64,000 nucleotides of DNA. Source: Kitasatospora sp. GP82 (GTDB taxonomy: Bacteria > Actinomycetota > Actinomycetes > Streptomycetales > Streptomycetaceae). Positions 8,162 to 17,603 of the stretch are shown here, piece after piece (the stretch's first letter is position 1; each line of letters begins with the position of its first letter). The stretch covers positions 124,001 to 188,000 of the forward strand of contig NZ_JARZAJ010000018.1 in NCBI RefSeq assembly GCF_029892105.1, given 5' to 3'. The position numbers and the translations under genes are program-made. The notes under the pieces are model-generated. The model was given only the letters and a program-made list of their open reading frames with translations, ran no database searches and was not told where the DNA came from.

Positions 8162-10014
8162 TGCTGCTCCACTCCACGGCCGCCCTGGGTCCCCGCGGGG
8201 TCCTCGGCGGCCTGGCTGTGTTCGGCGTGGCTGTGCGCGATGGCCTCGCGCAGCACCTCGCGGTCGTCGAAGGGGCGGATGTCGTCCCGTACGTACTGGC
8301 CCAGTTCGTGGCCCTTGCCGGCCACCAGGACGGTGTCCCCGGCGTGGGCGCGGGCGATGGCCTCGGCGATGGCCTCGGCCCGGTCGGGGACGACCAGGAC
8401 CTCGCCGCGCTCGGCCTCGGGCACGCCCGCGGCACCGCTCAGCATGGTCGCAAGGATCGCCAACGGGTCCTCCGAGCGCGGGTTGTCGCTGGTCAGGACG
8501 GCGGTGTCGGCGATCCGGGCGGCGATGGCGCCCATCGGGCCGCGCTTGTGCGGGTCGCGGTCACCGCCACAGCCGACCACCACGTGGAGCCTGCCCTTGG
8601 TGACCTCGCGCAGCGAGGTCAGTACGGCCTGAAGGGCGTCCGGCTTGTGCGCGTAGTCGACCACGGCGACGTACGACTGGCCGACGTCGACGCGCTCAAG
8701 TCGTCCTGGCACGCCGCTGATCGAGGCGACCCCGGCGACCGCCGCCTCCAGCGGCACCCCGGCGGTGACCAGCGCGGCGATGGCTCCGAGCGCGTTGGCG
8801 ACGTTGAAGGGGCCGGGCAGCGGCACGGCTGCGTCGGCGGCCGCCCCGCCAGGACCGAGCACCCGGAAGGTCGAGCCCACCGGGCCGAGCTGGACGTCCA
8901 CGGCACGCCAGTCGGCGGCCTCGTCGCCCTTGGCGGAGAAGGTGGTGACCGGGATCGGCGCCTCGGCTGCCAGTCGGCGGCCGTACTGGTCGTCCAGGTT
9001 GGCCACGCCGCGGCGGGCCTTGTCCGGCTGGAAGAGCCGGGCCTTGGCCCGGTAGTAGTCCTCCATGTCCGGGTGGAAGTCCAGGTGTTCGGGCGTCAGG
9101 TTGTTGAACAGGGCGACGTCGTAGACGACCCCGTCCACCCGGCCGTAGACCAGGGCGTGGCTGGAGACCTCCATGACCACCGCGTCGGCGCCGCGCTCGC
9201 GCATCACGGCGAGAATGGCGTGCAGGTCGGTGGCCTCGGGGGTGGTGCGCTCGCTCTTGATGCGCTCGTCTCCGACCCGCATCTCCACGGTGCCGATCAC
9301 CCCGGGCACCAGGTCGGCGCCGCGCAGGCCGCCCTCGACCAGGTACGAGGTGGTGGTCTTGCCGTTGGTACCGGTCAGGCCGATGGTCAGCAGCTGCTCG
9401 CTGGGGCGGCCGTAGATCGCGGCGGCCAGCAGGCCCATGGCGGCCCGCGGGCTGTCCACGACCAGCAGCGGCGCGCCTGCGGCGGCGGCCAGCTCGGCCC
9501 CGGCCGGGTCGGTGAGCACGGCGACGGCTCCGGCGGCCACCGCCTGGGCGGCGAAGGCCGCACCGTGGTGGTTGGCGCCGGGGAAGGCCACGTACACGTC
9601 TCCGGGGCGCACCGCGCGGGAGTCGTGGGTGATGCCGGTGACCTGCGCGCCCTCGACGGGCTCCAGGCCCAGCAGTCGGGCGACCTCGGCGAGCGGGGTC
9701 ACCGCCGGGCTGGTCGGGCGGGGCGGGGTCGCGTTGGTTTGATCGGGTTTCGGCACGGCGGGAAGGCTATCTGCCGATGGGCCCCCAGAGCCAAACCGGG
9801 CACCTCCCTCATTTTTTCCCGACCCGCCTCCGGGCGCTTCGAGCCGCTCCCGACACTCCTCGCTGCCGCGCTCCCGCGTACCTCGGCCGCTTCCTCGCTC
9901 GTCGCTTTCGGCACCGGCGCGCCCTTCGGCTCGCCGAGCAGCGCCGACGCCCTGCACGGGCTGGGAAGTCGGGTGCGGAAGAGGACCGGGAACGGGGCCG
10001 GGAAGGTGGCTCAT
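8158..10014 (-). CDS. murE: UDP-MurNAc-Ala-Glu:diaminopimelate ligase MurE
   Basis: Mur ligase that adds diaminopimelate to UDP-MurNAc-dipeptide. The P-loop is LTGTNGKTTTSYL, and the DNPRSEDP motif that marks DAP-adding rather than Lys-adding enzymes is present. Streptomycetes use the LL isomer, which the sequence alone cannot show. I place the start at the ATG at 10014, which shares its A with the ftsI stop (TGATG) and gives 618 aa. The reading frame stays open for 50 more codons inside ftsI. Residues 1 to about 90 are a Gly/Arg/Pro-rich, probably disordered extension before the conserved domain, longer than in most MurE proteins. Confidence 0.96.
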   Translation of the reverse strand: MSHLPGPVPGPLPHPTSQPVQGVGAARRAEGRAGAESDERGSGRGTRERGSEECRERLEAPGGGSGKNEGGARFGSGGPSADSLPAVPKPDQTNATPPRPTSPAVTPLAEVARLLGLEPVEGAQVTGITHDSRAVRPGDVYVAFPGANHHGAAFAAQAVAAGAVAVLTDPAGAELAAAAGAPLLVVDSPRAAMGLLAAAIYGRPSEQLLTIGLTGTNGKTTTSYLVEGGLRGADLVPGVIGTVEMRVGDERIKSERTTPEATDLHAILAVMRERGADAVVMEVSSHALVYGRVDGVVYDVALFNNLTPEHLDFHPDMEDYYRAKARLFQPDKARRGVANLDDQYGRRLAAEAPIPVTTFSAKGDEAADWRAVDVQLGPVGSTFRVLGPGGAAADAAVPLPGPFNVANALGAIAALVTAGVPLEAAVAGVASISGVPGRLERVDVGQSYVAVVDYAHKPDALQAVLTSLREVTKGRLHVVVGCGGDRDPHKRGPMGAIAARIADTAVLTSDNPRSEDPLAILATMLSGAAGVPEAERGEVLVVPDRAEAIAEAIARAHAGDTVLVAGKGHELGQYVRDDIRPFDDREVLREAIAHSHAEHSQAAEDPAGTQGGRGVEQQ

Positions 10015-12131
10015 CAGGGCTTCCAGTCGACGGGCAGGTTGGGCGCCTCGCTGCCGCTGGGCGCGACGTGCAGGGTCTTGAGAGTGAACTCCATCACCTG
10101 CTTGAACACCGGTCCGCAGAGCTGGCCGCCGAAGTGGCCGTTGACCGGGTCCTGGATGACGCACGAGACCGTCACCCTGGGCGCCTCGGCGGGCGCGAAG
10201 CCGATGAAGGAGGCGGTGTAGCCGGAGTACTTGCCGGTCTTGGGGTCAACCCGGTTGGCGGTGCCGGTCTTCCCGGCCACCCGGTAGCCGGGGATCTGCG
10301 CCTTCCCGCCGGTGCCCTGCTCGTCGGAGACGACCGACTCGAGCATCTGGGTGAGGGTCTTGGCGGTCTCCGGCTTGACCACCTGGGTCTGCTCCCCGGC
10401 CGGGGCCGGGGTGTACCGGCCGTCGGGTCCGGTGGTCCCGGCCAGCAGACTCGGGGTCACCCGCACTCCGCCGTTGGCGATGGCGGAGAAGACCGAGGTG
10501 GCCTGCAGCGCGTTGACGGACAGGCCCTGGCCGAAGGGGATGGTGTACTGCTGCGAACCGCTCCAGGTCTCCGGCTTGGCCAGGATTCCCCTGGTCTCGC
10601 CGGGGAAGCCGAGCCCGGTGGGCTGGCCGATGCCGAAGCGGTGCAGGTAGTCGCCCAGGATCTGGTTGGACTGCTGCTGGGACTTGCCCAGGTGCTCGGC
10701 GGCCTCGATGGTGCCGATGTTGGAGGACTTGGCGAGCACCCCGGCCAGCGTCAGGTACCAGGTCTCGTGGTCGATGTCGTCGTGGAAGACCCGGTCGGAG
10801 CGCTGCAGCGTGTTGGGTACGGTGACATGGGTGTCCCACTGCGCCGAGCCGGTGTCCAGTACCGCGGCCATGGTCATCAACTTGGCGGTGGAGCCGGGCT
10901 CGTAGGCGTCCTGGACGGCCGCGTTGCCGAGTTGGTCGGCCTTGGCCGAGGAGAGGTGGTTGGGGTCGAATCCGGGCGAGGTGGCCATGGCCAGGACCTG
11001 ACCGGTCTTCACGTCCTGGACGATCACATAGCCGCTCGAAGCCCCGGCGTTGGCCACCTGGTCGGTGATGGCCCGCTGGGCCGCCCACTGGATGTCCCGG
11101 TTGATCGTCAGCCGCAGGTCCTGGCCCGGTACCGGGGACTGCAGGCTGCCACCGGCGGAGGTGGGCACCGTCCGGCCGGCCCCCGGGGCGTAGGTGACCC
11201 GGCCGTCCTTGCCCGCCAGTTCCTTCTGGTACTGGAGTTCCAGGCCGCCGGTGCCGGTCCCGTCGGCGTTGACGAAGCCGACCAGGTTGGCGGCCAGGCC
11301 CGCGGCCGGGTAGACCCGCCGCTTGGCCGCGGTGAAGCCCAGGCCGACCAGCGGGTTGGCGCAGGCACTGTCCAGGTACTGGCGGCCGCCCTGGTCGGCG
11401 GGCTTGCCGAGCAGGGCCCGCTGGGCCCGGCACTCCTTGGTGTCCGTCTGCTTGCTGAGCGCCGTCCTGAGGTCGGTGACCTGCTTCTTCACCTCAGGGC
11501 TCTGCCGGGGCGCGAGCATCACCCACCTGGTCTTCGGGGTGTGCAGGGCGGCGGCCAGCTGCTCCTTGCTGCGGCCCAGGATGGGGGCCAGCAGAGCAGC
11601 GGCCTGTTCAGGGGCGTCCGGGATCCTGGTCTTGTCGGCGGGGTAGAACGTCGGGTCGGCGATGACGTCGTACGCGTCCACGGTGGTGGCCAGGGCGACG
11701 CCGTCCGAGGACGTTATCGAGCCGCGTTCGGCGGAGAGCTTGGCGTCGGAGTACTGGTTGGCGCCCGCCGACGCGGCCAGCGCGTCCGAGTCGAGCAGCT
11801 GCAGCTGGACCAGCCGGCCCGCGAAGACCGAGAAGACCGCCGCCAGTGCGATGGTGATCAGCCGCAGGCGGCGACGCGGGTTGCCGAGCTTGACGCTCCT
11901 GGGTTGCGGGCGGGCGGCCGGCGGGCGAGGGCGCCGCTCCGGCGGACGGCGCGCGTCGGAGGTGCGCGGTCGCGGGGCGCGCGGGCGCTCACCCGGGGTT
12001 CGCGCCGGGGTACGGCCTGCGCCGCGCGCCGGGTTGCGTCCGGGGTCACCGGCGGGCCTGGGCCGGGCGCCGCCGGGGTGCGGCGGCTTGCGTTCGCCGG
12101 AACCGCGCGGGGGTTGGCGGGGCGTACTCAT
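10014..12131 (-). CDS. ftsI: Septal class B penicillin-binding protein FtsI (PBP3)
   Basis: Transpeptidase that cross-links septal peptidoglycan with FtsW. It has a basic Pro/Arg-rich cytoplasmic N-terminus of about 85 residues, a membrane span at about 89-110, a PBP dimerisation domain, then the transpeptidase domain with the SxxK motif (STAK, near 414), the SxN motif (SSN, near 467) and KTG (GKTGTAN, near 621). There are no PASTA domains. The ATG at 12131 overlaps the ftsL stop (ATGA) and gives 705 aa. The open frame extends 58 codons upstream into ftsL and I regard that part as non-coding. Confidence 0.96.
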   Translation of the reverse strand: MSTPRQPPRGSGERKPPHPGGARPRPAGDPGRNPARGAGRTPARTPGERPRAPRPRTSDARRPPERRPRPPAARPQPRSVKLGNPRRRLRLITIALAAVFSVFAGRLVQLQLLDSDALAASAGANQYSDAKLSAERGSITSSDGVALATTVDAYDVIADPTFYPADKTRIPDAPEQAAALLAPILGRSKEQLAAALHTPKTRWVMLAPRQSPEVKKQVTDLRTALSKQTDTKECRAQRALLGKPADQGGRQYLDSACANPLVGLGFTAAKRRVYPAAGLAANLVGFVNADGTGTGGLELQYQKELAGKDGRVTYAPGAGRTVPTSAGGSLQSPVPGQDLRLTINRDIQWAAQRAITDQVANAGASSGYVIVQDVKTGQVLAMATSPGFDPNHLSSAKADQLGNAAVQDAYEPGSTAKLMTMAAVLDTGSAQWDTHVTVPNTLQRSDRVFHDDIDHETWYLTLAGVLAKSSNIGTIEAAEHLGKSQQQSNQILGDYLHRFGIGQPTGLGFPGETRGILAKPETWSGSQQYTIPFGQGLSVNALQATSVFSAIANGGVRVTPSLLAGTTGPDGRYTPAPAGEQTQVVKPETAKTLTQMLESVVSDEQGTGGKAQIPGYRVAGKTGTANRVDPKTGKYSGYTASFIGFAPAEAPRVTVSCVIQDPVNGHFGGQLCGPVFKQVMEFTLKTLHVAPSGSEAPNLPVDWKP

Positions 12132-12727
12132 CGCGGCGAACCTCCGGCCGAAGCTGACGGGGTGACGGGCGGCGCCGGGTCGATCTGCACCGTGCCGTCC
12201 CCGGTGGGGCTGGGCGGCGCGGACGGCGACGGGGTGGCCGGGGCAGCGGTACTGGGGGCGGCCGAGGTGCTCGGCTGGGCGGTCCTGTTCTGCTGCTGCT
12301 GCCACAGCTCGGTGGTGGAGCGTTTCACCGGCGGGCTGTCCTGCGCCTGCCCCGGATTGCCGAGGACCCTGCCGTCGTCCTGCAGGAAGGCCGGGTCGCC
12401 GCCGGGCACCATGCCGAGCTCACGGGCCCGCCGCTCCAGTGCGTCGGGGGCCGAGGCCTGGTCGATCTGCTGCTGCAGGGTCTGCTGCTGGTCGGTCAGC
12501 TCGGTGGTCTGCTTCTGCAGCCGGGAGAGCTCGAAGGAGCCCTCGTTCAGCGCCGTGTTCAGCATCAGCAGCCCGAGCAGCCCGCCCGAGAGCAGCACCA
12601 CCACCAGCACTGCGAACGGAGTACGCCCGCGGACCGACCGCTTCCCCGGCCGTACGGTGATCCGTGCTCTGCCGCCCTGGCCGGGCAGCATCCTGTTCTC
12701 CCGGACGCGTCCGCCGGCCACCGGCAC
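12128..12727 (-). CDS. ftsL: FtsL-like septum formation initiator protein
   Basis: Small bitopic divisome protein of 199 residues. It has a basic cytoplasmic N-terminus, one membrane span at about 38-58 (FAVLVVVLLSGGLLGLLML), a coiled coil at about 65-95 (LSRLQKQTTELTDQQQTLQQ) and the ALERRARELGM motif typical of FtsL/DivIC. The last 60 or so residues are Pro/Ser/Thr/Ala-rich and look unstructured. The GTG start follows GGGAGAAG. Position between rsmH and ftsI supports the FtsL role. Confidence 0.9.
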   Translation of the reverse strand: MPVAGGRVRENRMLPGQGGRARITVRPGKRSVRGRTPFAVLVVVLLSGGLLGLLMLNTALNEGSFELSRLQKQTTELTDQQQTLQQQIDQASAPDALERRARELGMVPGGDPAFLQDDGRVLGNPGQAQDSPPVKRSTTELWQQQQNRTAQPSTSAAPSTAAPATPSPSAPPSPTGDGTVQIDPAPPVTPSASAGGSPR

Positions 12728-12856
12728 TGCACTTCTCCCTCGCCGCTCTTCTCTCCCCCCGGCCGGATCAGGCCCGAGTCGGGACCGACCAACGACAGGG
12801 CCCGGGTCACGACCCGGGGGTGCGCACCCCCGGCGCCGTTGCTTCTCCCGTGCCCC

Positions 12857-13828
12857 CTACCGCCGGCCGGTCTCCCTGATCCTCTCCGCCACGCGCAGTC
12901 GTACGGGCGCGGCGCGCCGGTTCTCCTCGATCTCCGCCTCCGTGGCCAGCTCGGCACCCCGGGTGAGCAGCTTCAGCCAGGGCTGGTTCTCCTCCGGAAT
13001 GAACGGCAGCCCCGGCGGGGCGGTGTTGGTGGCACCGGCCGCGAAGTACTGCTTGACCAGCCGGTCCTCCAGTGACTGGTACGACATCACCACGATCCGG
13101 CCGCCCATGGCGAGCGAGTCCAGCGCGCCGGGGATGGCCCGGTCCAGGACCTCCAGCTCGCCGTTGACCTCGATCCGCAGGGCCTGGAAGGTCCGCTTGG
13201 CCGGGTTGCCCCCGGTCCGCCGGGTGGCGGCGGGGATGGCGTTGCGTACCAACTCCACCAGACGCGCGCTGTTGGTGAACGGTTCCTTCTCCCGCTCCCG
13301 GACGATCACCGAGGCGATCTTTCCGGCGAACCGCTCCTCGCCGTAGAACTTGAGGATCCGGGCGAGCTCGCCGTGGCTGTAGGTGTTCAGCACCTCGGCG
13401 GCACTCAGGCCCCGGCTCTGGTCCATCCGCATGTCCAGCGGCGCGTCCTGTGCGTACGCGAAGCCGCGGTCGGCCTCGTCCAGCTGCATCGAGGAGACGC
13501 CGAGGTCGAAGAGGATGCCCTGCACCCTGGGGATGCCCAGGTCCTCCAGCACCGCCGGGATCTCGTCGTACACGGCGTGCACCAGGGTGGCCCGGTCACC
13601 GAAGGGGGCGAGCCGCTCGGCGGAGAGCTTGAGCGCGGCCGGGTCGCGGTCCACGGCCACCAGCCGGACCTCGGGGAACTGGCTGAGCAGTGCCTCGCTG
13701 TGGCCGCCGAGGCCCAGGGTGGCGTCCACCACCACGGCACCGGGTGCGGAGATCGCCGGGGCCAGCGCGTCCATACACCGCTGGAGCATCACCGGGACGT
13801 GCTTGGGTGCCGAGTTCTCGCTGCTCAT
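12857..13828 (-). CDS. rsmH: 16S rRNA m4C1402 methyltransferase RsmH (MraW)
   Basis: SAM-dependent N4-methylation of C1402 in 16S rRNA. SAM-binding motif DATLGLGGHSEALL, the DLGVSSMQLDEADRGFAYAQDAPLDMRMD block and GGNPAKRTFQALRIEVNGEL are all family hallmarks. I take the ATG at 13828 (MSSENSAPKHVPVML, 323 aa). A GTG six codons upstream (13846) is the alternative. It is the first gene of the dcw operon, followed by a 129-bp gap before ftsL in which I see no clear feature. Confidence 0.96.
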   Translation of the reverse strand: MSSENSAPKHVPVMLQRCMDALAPAISAPGAVVVDATLGLGGHSEALLSQFPEVRLVAVDRDPAALKLSAERLAPFGDRATLVHAVYDEIPAVLEDLGIPRVQGILFDLGVSSMQLDEADRGFAYAQDAPLDMRMDQSRGLSAAEVLNTYSHGELARILKFYGEERFAGKIASVIVREREKEPFTNSARLVELVRNAIPAATRRTGGNPAKRTFQALRIEVNGELEVLDRAIPGALDSLAMGGRIVVMSYQSLEDRLVKQYFAAGATNTAPPGLPFIPEENQPWLKLLTRGAELATEAEIEENRRAAPVRLRVAERIRETGRR

Positions 13829-14322
13829 CCCACCATTCTGGACCACCGGGCGGGCCGAACACGCACGCCGCCTCTGGTCCCCACCCGCTCACCTGGGGAA
13901 GGAGTGCCGCCCGGCACCGGGGAAGGTGCGCCAGGAGGCACGGAGCGGGAGGAGGCCGAAGGCGGCGTACGGAGCCTACCGACCGGCCGGAAAGGCACAG
14001 TTGACGGTGCATGACACCGGTGCTTCACTGCGCCGCAACTCTATCGCGCCAGGGGGGGCAGTCAATCGTCCGCGACGGCGCACCACCCGGGCGGACGCAT
14101 GGGTTCCGCGCAGGTCGGCGGCGGTCCTGCGGCGGCCGGGCCCGCTTCGGAACCGCCGAATCACAGGTGCGCACCGTGCCCGGCGCGCGCCGGACAGAAC
14201 GGTACAGAGCGGACAAGTCCGTCGAGACAGCGCACGTGTACCGCTATGCGCTCCATCACACCGTCGAAAAAGCGGCGGCCCGCCCCCACCACGGGGCGGG
14301 AAATCCTATTACCGTCGTCGGC
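13829..14322. other. Divergent intergenic region rsmH / carbonic anhydrase
   Basis: About 490 bp with no credible gene on either strand. Open frames here are short and lack codon bias. It holds the predicted promoter for the dcw operon (14038-14065) and must hold the promoter of the carbonic anhydrase gene. mraZ, which often precedes rsmH in dcw clusters, is absent. Confidence 0.7.
14038..14065 (-). promoter_or_regulatory. Predicted HrdB-type promoter of the dcw operon
   Basis: On the minus strand, -35 TTGACT (14065-14060) and -10 TAGAGT (14043-14038) are 16 bp apart, close to the principal sigma factor consensus TTGACA/TAGRRT. Transcription would begin near 14031, giving an untranslated leader of about 200 nt before rsmH. 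Confidence 0.6.
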
Positions 14323-14862
14323 ATGACAGTGACTCCCGACCGGCCCACGCCGTCCGCCGCTGCCGAACCCGCCCCGACCATCATCGACCGCTTCGTCGAG
14401 GCCAACCGCGCCTATGCGGTCGGCTACCGCGACGGCGGGATGGACGCCCGGCCCGTCCAGAAGGTCACCGTGGTGGCCTGTATGGACGCGCGACTCGACC
14501 TGTTCGCCGCGCTCGGCCTGGAGCTCGGCGACGCGCACGTGATCCGCAACGCCGGCGGCGTCGTCACGGACGACACCATCCGTTCGCTCACCATCAGCCA
14601 GCGCGCCCTCGGCACCCGCTCGATCGCACTGATCCACCACACCGGCTGCGGCCTGCTCGGACTCACCGAGGACTTCCGCCGCGAGCTCGAACTGGAGGTC
14701 GGCCAGCGCCCGCAGTGGGCCGTCGAATCCTTCATCGACCTGGACGGCGACGTCCGCCAGTCGATGCAGCGGGTGCGCACCTCGCCGTTCCTGCTGCACA
14801 CCGACGATGTCCGGGGCTTCGTCTTCGACGTCCACACCGGCCTGCTTCGCGAGGTCCGCTGA
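14323..14862 (+). CDS. Beta-carbonic anhydrase
   Basis: Zinc enzyme interconverting CO2 and bicarbonate. It has 179 residues. The zinc ligands of the beta class are present: CMDAR (Cys-x-Asp-x-Arg) and the HHTGCG His/Cys pair. The IRNAGGVVTDDTIRSL segment is characteristic. The ATG at 14323 begins a short, low-complexity lead-in; the frame is open upstream but without codon bias. It is divergent from the dcw operon. It may supply bicarbonate for carboxylation, a general inference only. Confidence 0.93.
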   Translation: MTVTPDRPTPSAAAEPAPTIIDRFVEANRAYAVGYRDGGMDARPVQKVTVVACMDARLDLFAALGLELGDAHVIRNAGGVVTDDTIRSLTISQRALGTRSIALIHHTGCGLLGLTEDFRRELELEVGQRPQWAVESFIDLDGDVRQSMQRVRTSPFLLHTDDVRGFVFDVHTGLLREVR

Positions 14863-15211
14863 CCCCCACTCACCCCGTCGGCAGCCCGGCCAGCGTCGTC
14901 CGGGCTCTGCCCACCCCACCGCCTCCCACCGGCGTTCGCCCGGGTACGAACCCGGACAGTGTTCGCGTATCGGCCTCCCGAGTGACTTTCGGCCGTCCGG
15001 CAGGGAAGAATGCGCCTGCAGGCTGACCCCGCACCACCTGGGGCTGCCTGACCGCGCGCCACCGACCCGCACCGGTCCCCGGACCGTTCCATCGGGGCCT
15101 GTCAGGACCCGTCGGGTCTCCTCGGGAGCCGAGACGGCGGTCGGCCGCGTAATCGGGGTGGGGCCGGTCTCGTGACGAGGCCAGGCGTGACTGGGTCATG
15201 GGAGTTTACGG
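14863..15211. other. Intergenic region before the MoxR operon
   Basis: 349 bp without a supported gene. A 13-codon open frame at 15010-15051 has a poor ribosome site. I see no strong terminator or promoter match, although the upstream region of the three-gene operon must include its promoter. Confidence 0.5.
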
Positions 15212-16222
15212 GTGACGACCTACAACGGACAGACCGCCGCCGTCGGCGCGGGGGTACCGCGCCCGGCCGGACTGCACGAGCTGAGTGCGGTGGTGGAACG
15301 GGTCCGGGCTTCGGTCGAGAGCGTCATCGAAGGCAAGCCGGAGGCCGTCCGGATCGCCCTGACCGTCATGCTGGCCGAGGGCCATCTGCTGCTGGAGGAC
15401 GTGCCCGGCGTCGGCAAGACCATGCTCGCCAAGGCGCTCGCCCGCTCGCTGGACTGCTCGGTCCGCCGGATCCAGTTCACCCCCGACCTGCTGCCCTCCG
15501 ACGTGACCGGCACCAGCATCTTCGACCAGCAGCGGATGGACTTCGAGTTCCGCCCCGGCGCGATCTTCGCCCAGATCGTGGTCGGCGACGAGATCAACCG
15601 GGCCTCGCCCAAGACCCAGTCCGCGCTGCTGGAGTCGATGGAGGAGCGCCAGGTCACCATCGACGGCACCAGCTACGAACTGCCCTCCCCGTTCATGGTG
15701 GTGGCCACCCAGAACCCGGTGGAGATGGAGGGCACCTACTCCCTCCCCGAGGCCCAGCGCGACCGCTTCATGGCCCGGATCTCGATCGGCTACCCCAGCC
15801 CCGAGGCCGAGTTCGCCATGCTCGACCACCATGCCGGCGCCAACCCACTGGACGACGTCCAGCCCGTCGCGCACGCCGACGACCTCCTCAAGCTGATCGA
15901 ACTGGTCCGCTCGATCCACCTGGCCGACCCGGTCCGCCGCTACGCCGTCGACCTGGTCGGCGCCACCCGCAACCACCCGGAGCTGCGCCTGGGCGCCTCC
16001 CCCCGCGCCACCCTGCACCTGGTCCGCGCCGCCCGCGCCGCCGCCGCCCTGGACGGCCGCGAGTACGTGCTGCCCGACGACATCCAGGCACTGGCCGTCC
16101 CGGTCCTGGCCCACCGCCTGCTGCCCACCGCCGAGACCCAGCTCAGCCGTCGCACCGCCGAGCAGGTCGTGCTCGACCTGGTGGCCCGGCTGCCGATCCC
16201 CCGTCCGCAGGGACGCGGCTGA
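15212..16222 (+). CDS. MoxR-family AAA+ ATPase
   Basis: AAA+ chaperone-like ATPase of 336 residues. Walker A is VPGVGKTMLAK (near 68-78), Walker B is VVGDEINRA, followed by sensor-type ATQNPVEMEGTYSLPEAQRDRF. The C-terminal lid ends with RLPIPRPQGRG. MoxR proteins generally act on a partner carrying a DUF58/VWA-like fold, and the next gene encodes a DUF58 protein one base after the stop. The GTG start is preceded by a weak GGAG site. First gene of a MoxR-DUF58-transglutaminase operon. Confidence 0.93.
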   Translation: MTTYNGQTAAVGAGVPRPAGLHELSAVVERVRASVESVIEGKPEAVRIALTVMLAEGHLLLEDVPGVGKTMLAKALARSLDCSVRRIQFTPDLLPSDVTGTSIFDQQRMDFEFRPGAIFAQIVVGDEINRASPKTQSALLESMEERQVTIDGTSYELPSPFMVVATQNPVEMEGTYSLPEAQRDRFMARISIGYPSPEAEFAMLDHHAGANPLDDVQPVAHADDLLKLIELVRSIHLADPVRRYAVDLVGATRNHPELRLGASPRATLHLVRAARAAAALDGREYVLPDDIQALAVPVLAHRLLPTAETQLSRRTAEQVVLDLVARLPIPRPQGRG

Positions 16223-16223
16223 G

Positions 16224-17603
16224 GTGGCGCAGGCCGACAACCCCGCAGACCTGCGCGCCGGCCTGCGCGGCCTGACCACCAGGGGCCGGTCCTTCCTCGC
16301 CGCCGGGATCACCGCCGCCGCGTGCGCGTACGTCTTCGGCCAGGACACCCTGCTCCAGGTCGGCATCCTGCTGGCCGCGCTGCCGCTGAGCGCCGCCGCG
16401 CTGCTGCTGCGCACCCGCTACCGGGTGGCCGGCGGCCGACGGCTCAGCCCGCACCGTGCCTCGGCCGGGCAGGAGGCCCGGGTGCATCTGCGCCTGGACA
16501 ACGTCTCCCGCGTCCACACCGGCCTGCTGCTGCTGGAGGACCAGGTCCCGTACGTACTCGGGCCGCGCCCCCGCTTCGTGCTCGACCGGGTCGAGCCGCG
16601 CGGCTACCGCGAGGTCTCCTACCGGGTCCGCTCGGACGTGCGCGGACGCTATCCGCTCGGGCCGCTCCAGTTGCGGGTCGCCGACCCCTTCGGGATGTGC
16701 GAGCTGACCAGGTCCTTCACCGCTGCCGACATCCTCACCGTGGTGCCGCAGGTGCAGCCGCTGCCCCCCGTCCGGCTGGTCGGCGAGTGGACCGGCCACG
16801 GCGAGAGCAGCGCCCGCACCCTCGCCCAGGCCGGGGACGACGACGTCATCCCGCGCGAGTACCGGCACGGCGACGACCTGCGGCGGGTGCACTGGAAGTC
16901 CACCGCCAGGTACGGCGAACTGATGGTCCGCCGGGAGGAGCAGCCGCTCAAGGCCCGCGCCACCGTCCTGCTGGACACCCGGGAGCTCGCCCACCGCGGC
17001 ACCGGACCCGCGTCCTCCTTCGAATGGGCCGTCAGCTGCGCCGCCTCGCTCGGCGTCCATCTGATGGAGCTCGGCTACCAGACCCGGCTGCTCACCGACA
17101 CCGGCCGGACCGTTCCCGCCGTCGAGGGCGCCACCAGGACGGTCGCCGAGTCGGCCGGTCTGCTGCTGGACGCGCTGGCCGTGGTCGAGCACTCCGACGG
17201 CGGCGGCTTCAGCCGCGCCGAGGACGTCCTGCGGCTCGGGGGCGAGGGACTGCTGGTGGCAGTCCTCGGCGAACTGGACGAGGAGCAGGTCAGGCGACTC
17301 GGTCGGCTCCGCCGCCGGGCCGGCGCCGGCGTCGTCTTCCTGCTCGACACCCCGGCCTGGGCCGGACTGCGCGCGGTCCTGCCCGACGCCCCCGACGACC
17401 AGGCCGCCCAGCAGCTCCGGCTGCTCCGCGAGGCCGGCTGGATCGTGCTGCCCGCCAGGGCCGGCGACTCCGTCCCGGCCCTGTGGCGCCTCGCCGACCG
17501 CACCGGCCTGAGCACCTCCCGCGTCCAGCCGCAGGGCCACGGCACGCCCGGGCCCGGCCAGGCCCCGCTGCGGACCCCCTACCGAGACGAGGCCGGTTCG
17601 TGA
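16224..17603 (+). CDS. DUF58 domain protein
   Basis: 459 residues. Two hydrophobic segments near 24-60 anchor it in the membrane. A beta-rich middle and then the DUF58 signature follow (IPREYRHGDDLRRVHWKSTA, near 208-228), with a VWA-like fold after it (ATVLLDTRE). DUF58 proteins are usual partners of MoxR ATPases, but the biochemical role is not established. The GTG start comes one base after the moxR stop, and the stop overlaps the next start as GTGA. The C-terminal 40 residues are low complexity. Confidence 0.9.
   Translation: MAQADNPADLRAGLRGLTTRGRSFLAAGITAAACAYVFGQDTLLQVGILLAALPLSAAALLLRTRYRVAGGRRLSPHRASAGQEARVHLRLDNVSRVHTGLLLLEDQVPYVLGPRPRFVLDRVEPRGYREVSYRVRSDVRGRYPLGPLQLRVADPFGMCELTRSFTAADILTVVPQVQPLPPVRLVGEWTGHGESSARTLAQAGDDDVIPREYRHGDDLRRVHWKSTARYGELMVRREEQPLKARATVLLDTRELAHRGTGPASSFEWAVSCAASLGVHLMELGYQTRLLTDTGRTVPAVEGATRTVAESAGLLLDALAVVEHSDGGGFSRAEDVLRLGGEGLLVAVLGELDEEQVRRLGRLRRRAGAGVVFLLDTPAWAGLRAVLPDAPDDQAAQQLRLLREAGWIVLPARAGDSVPALWRLADRTGLSTSRVQPQGHGTPGPGQAPLRTPYRDEAGS

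Noticed and set aside
9777..13346. A 1189-codon open frame on the plus strand opposite murE, ftsI and rsmH
   Set aside because: It is antisense to genes with clear motifs, and its translation is Gly/Arg/Val-rich noise typical of GC-rich shadow frames.
15010..15051. 13-codon open frame upstream of the MoxR gene as a possible leader peptide
   Set aside because: No regulatory codon run, no attenuator-like pairing, weak ribosome site.
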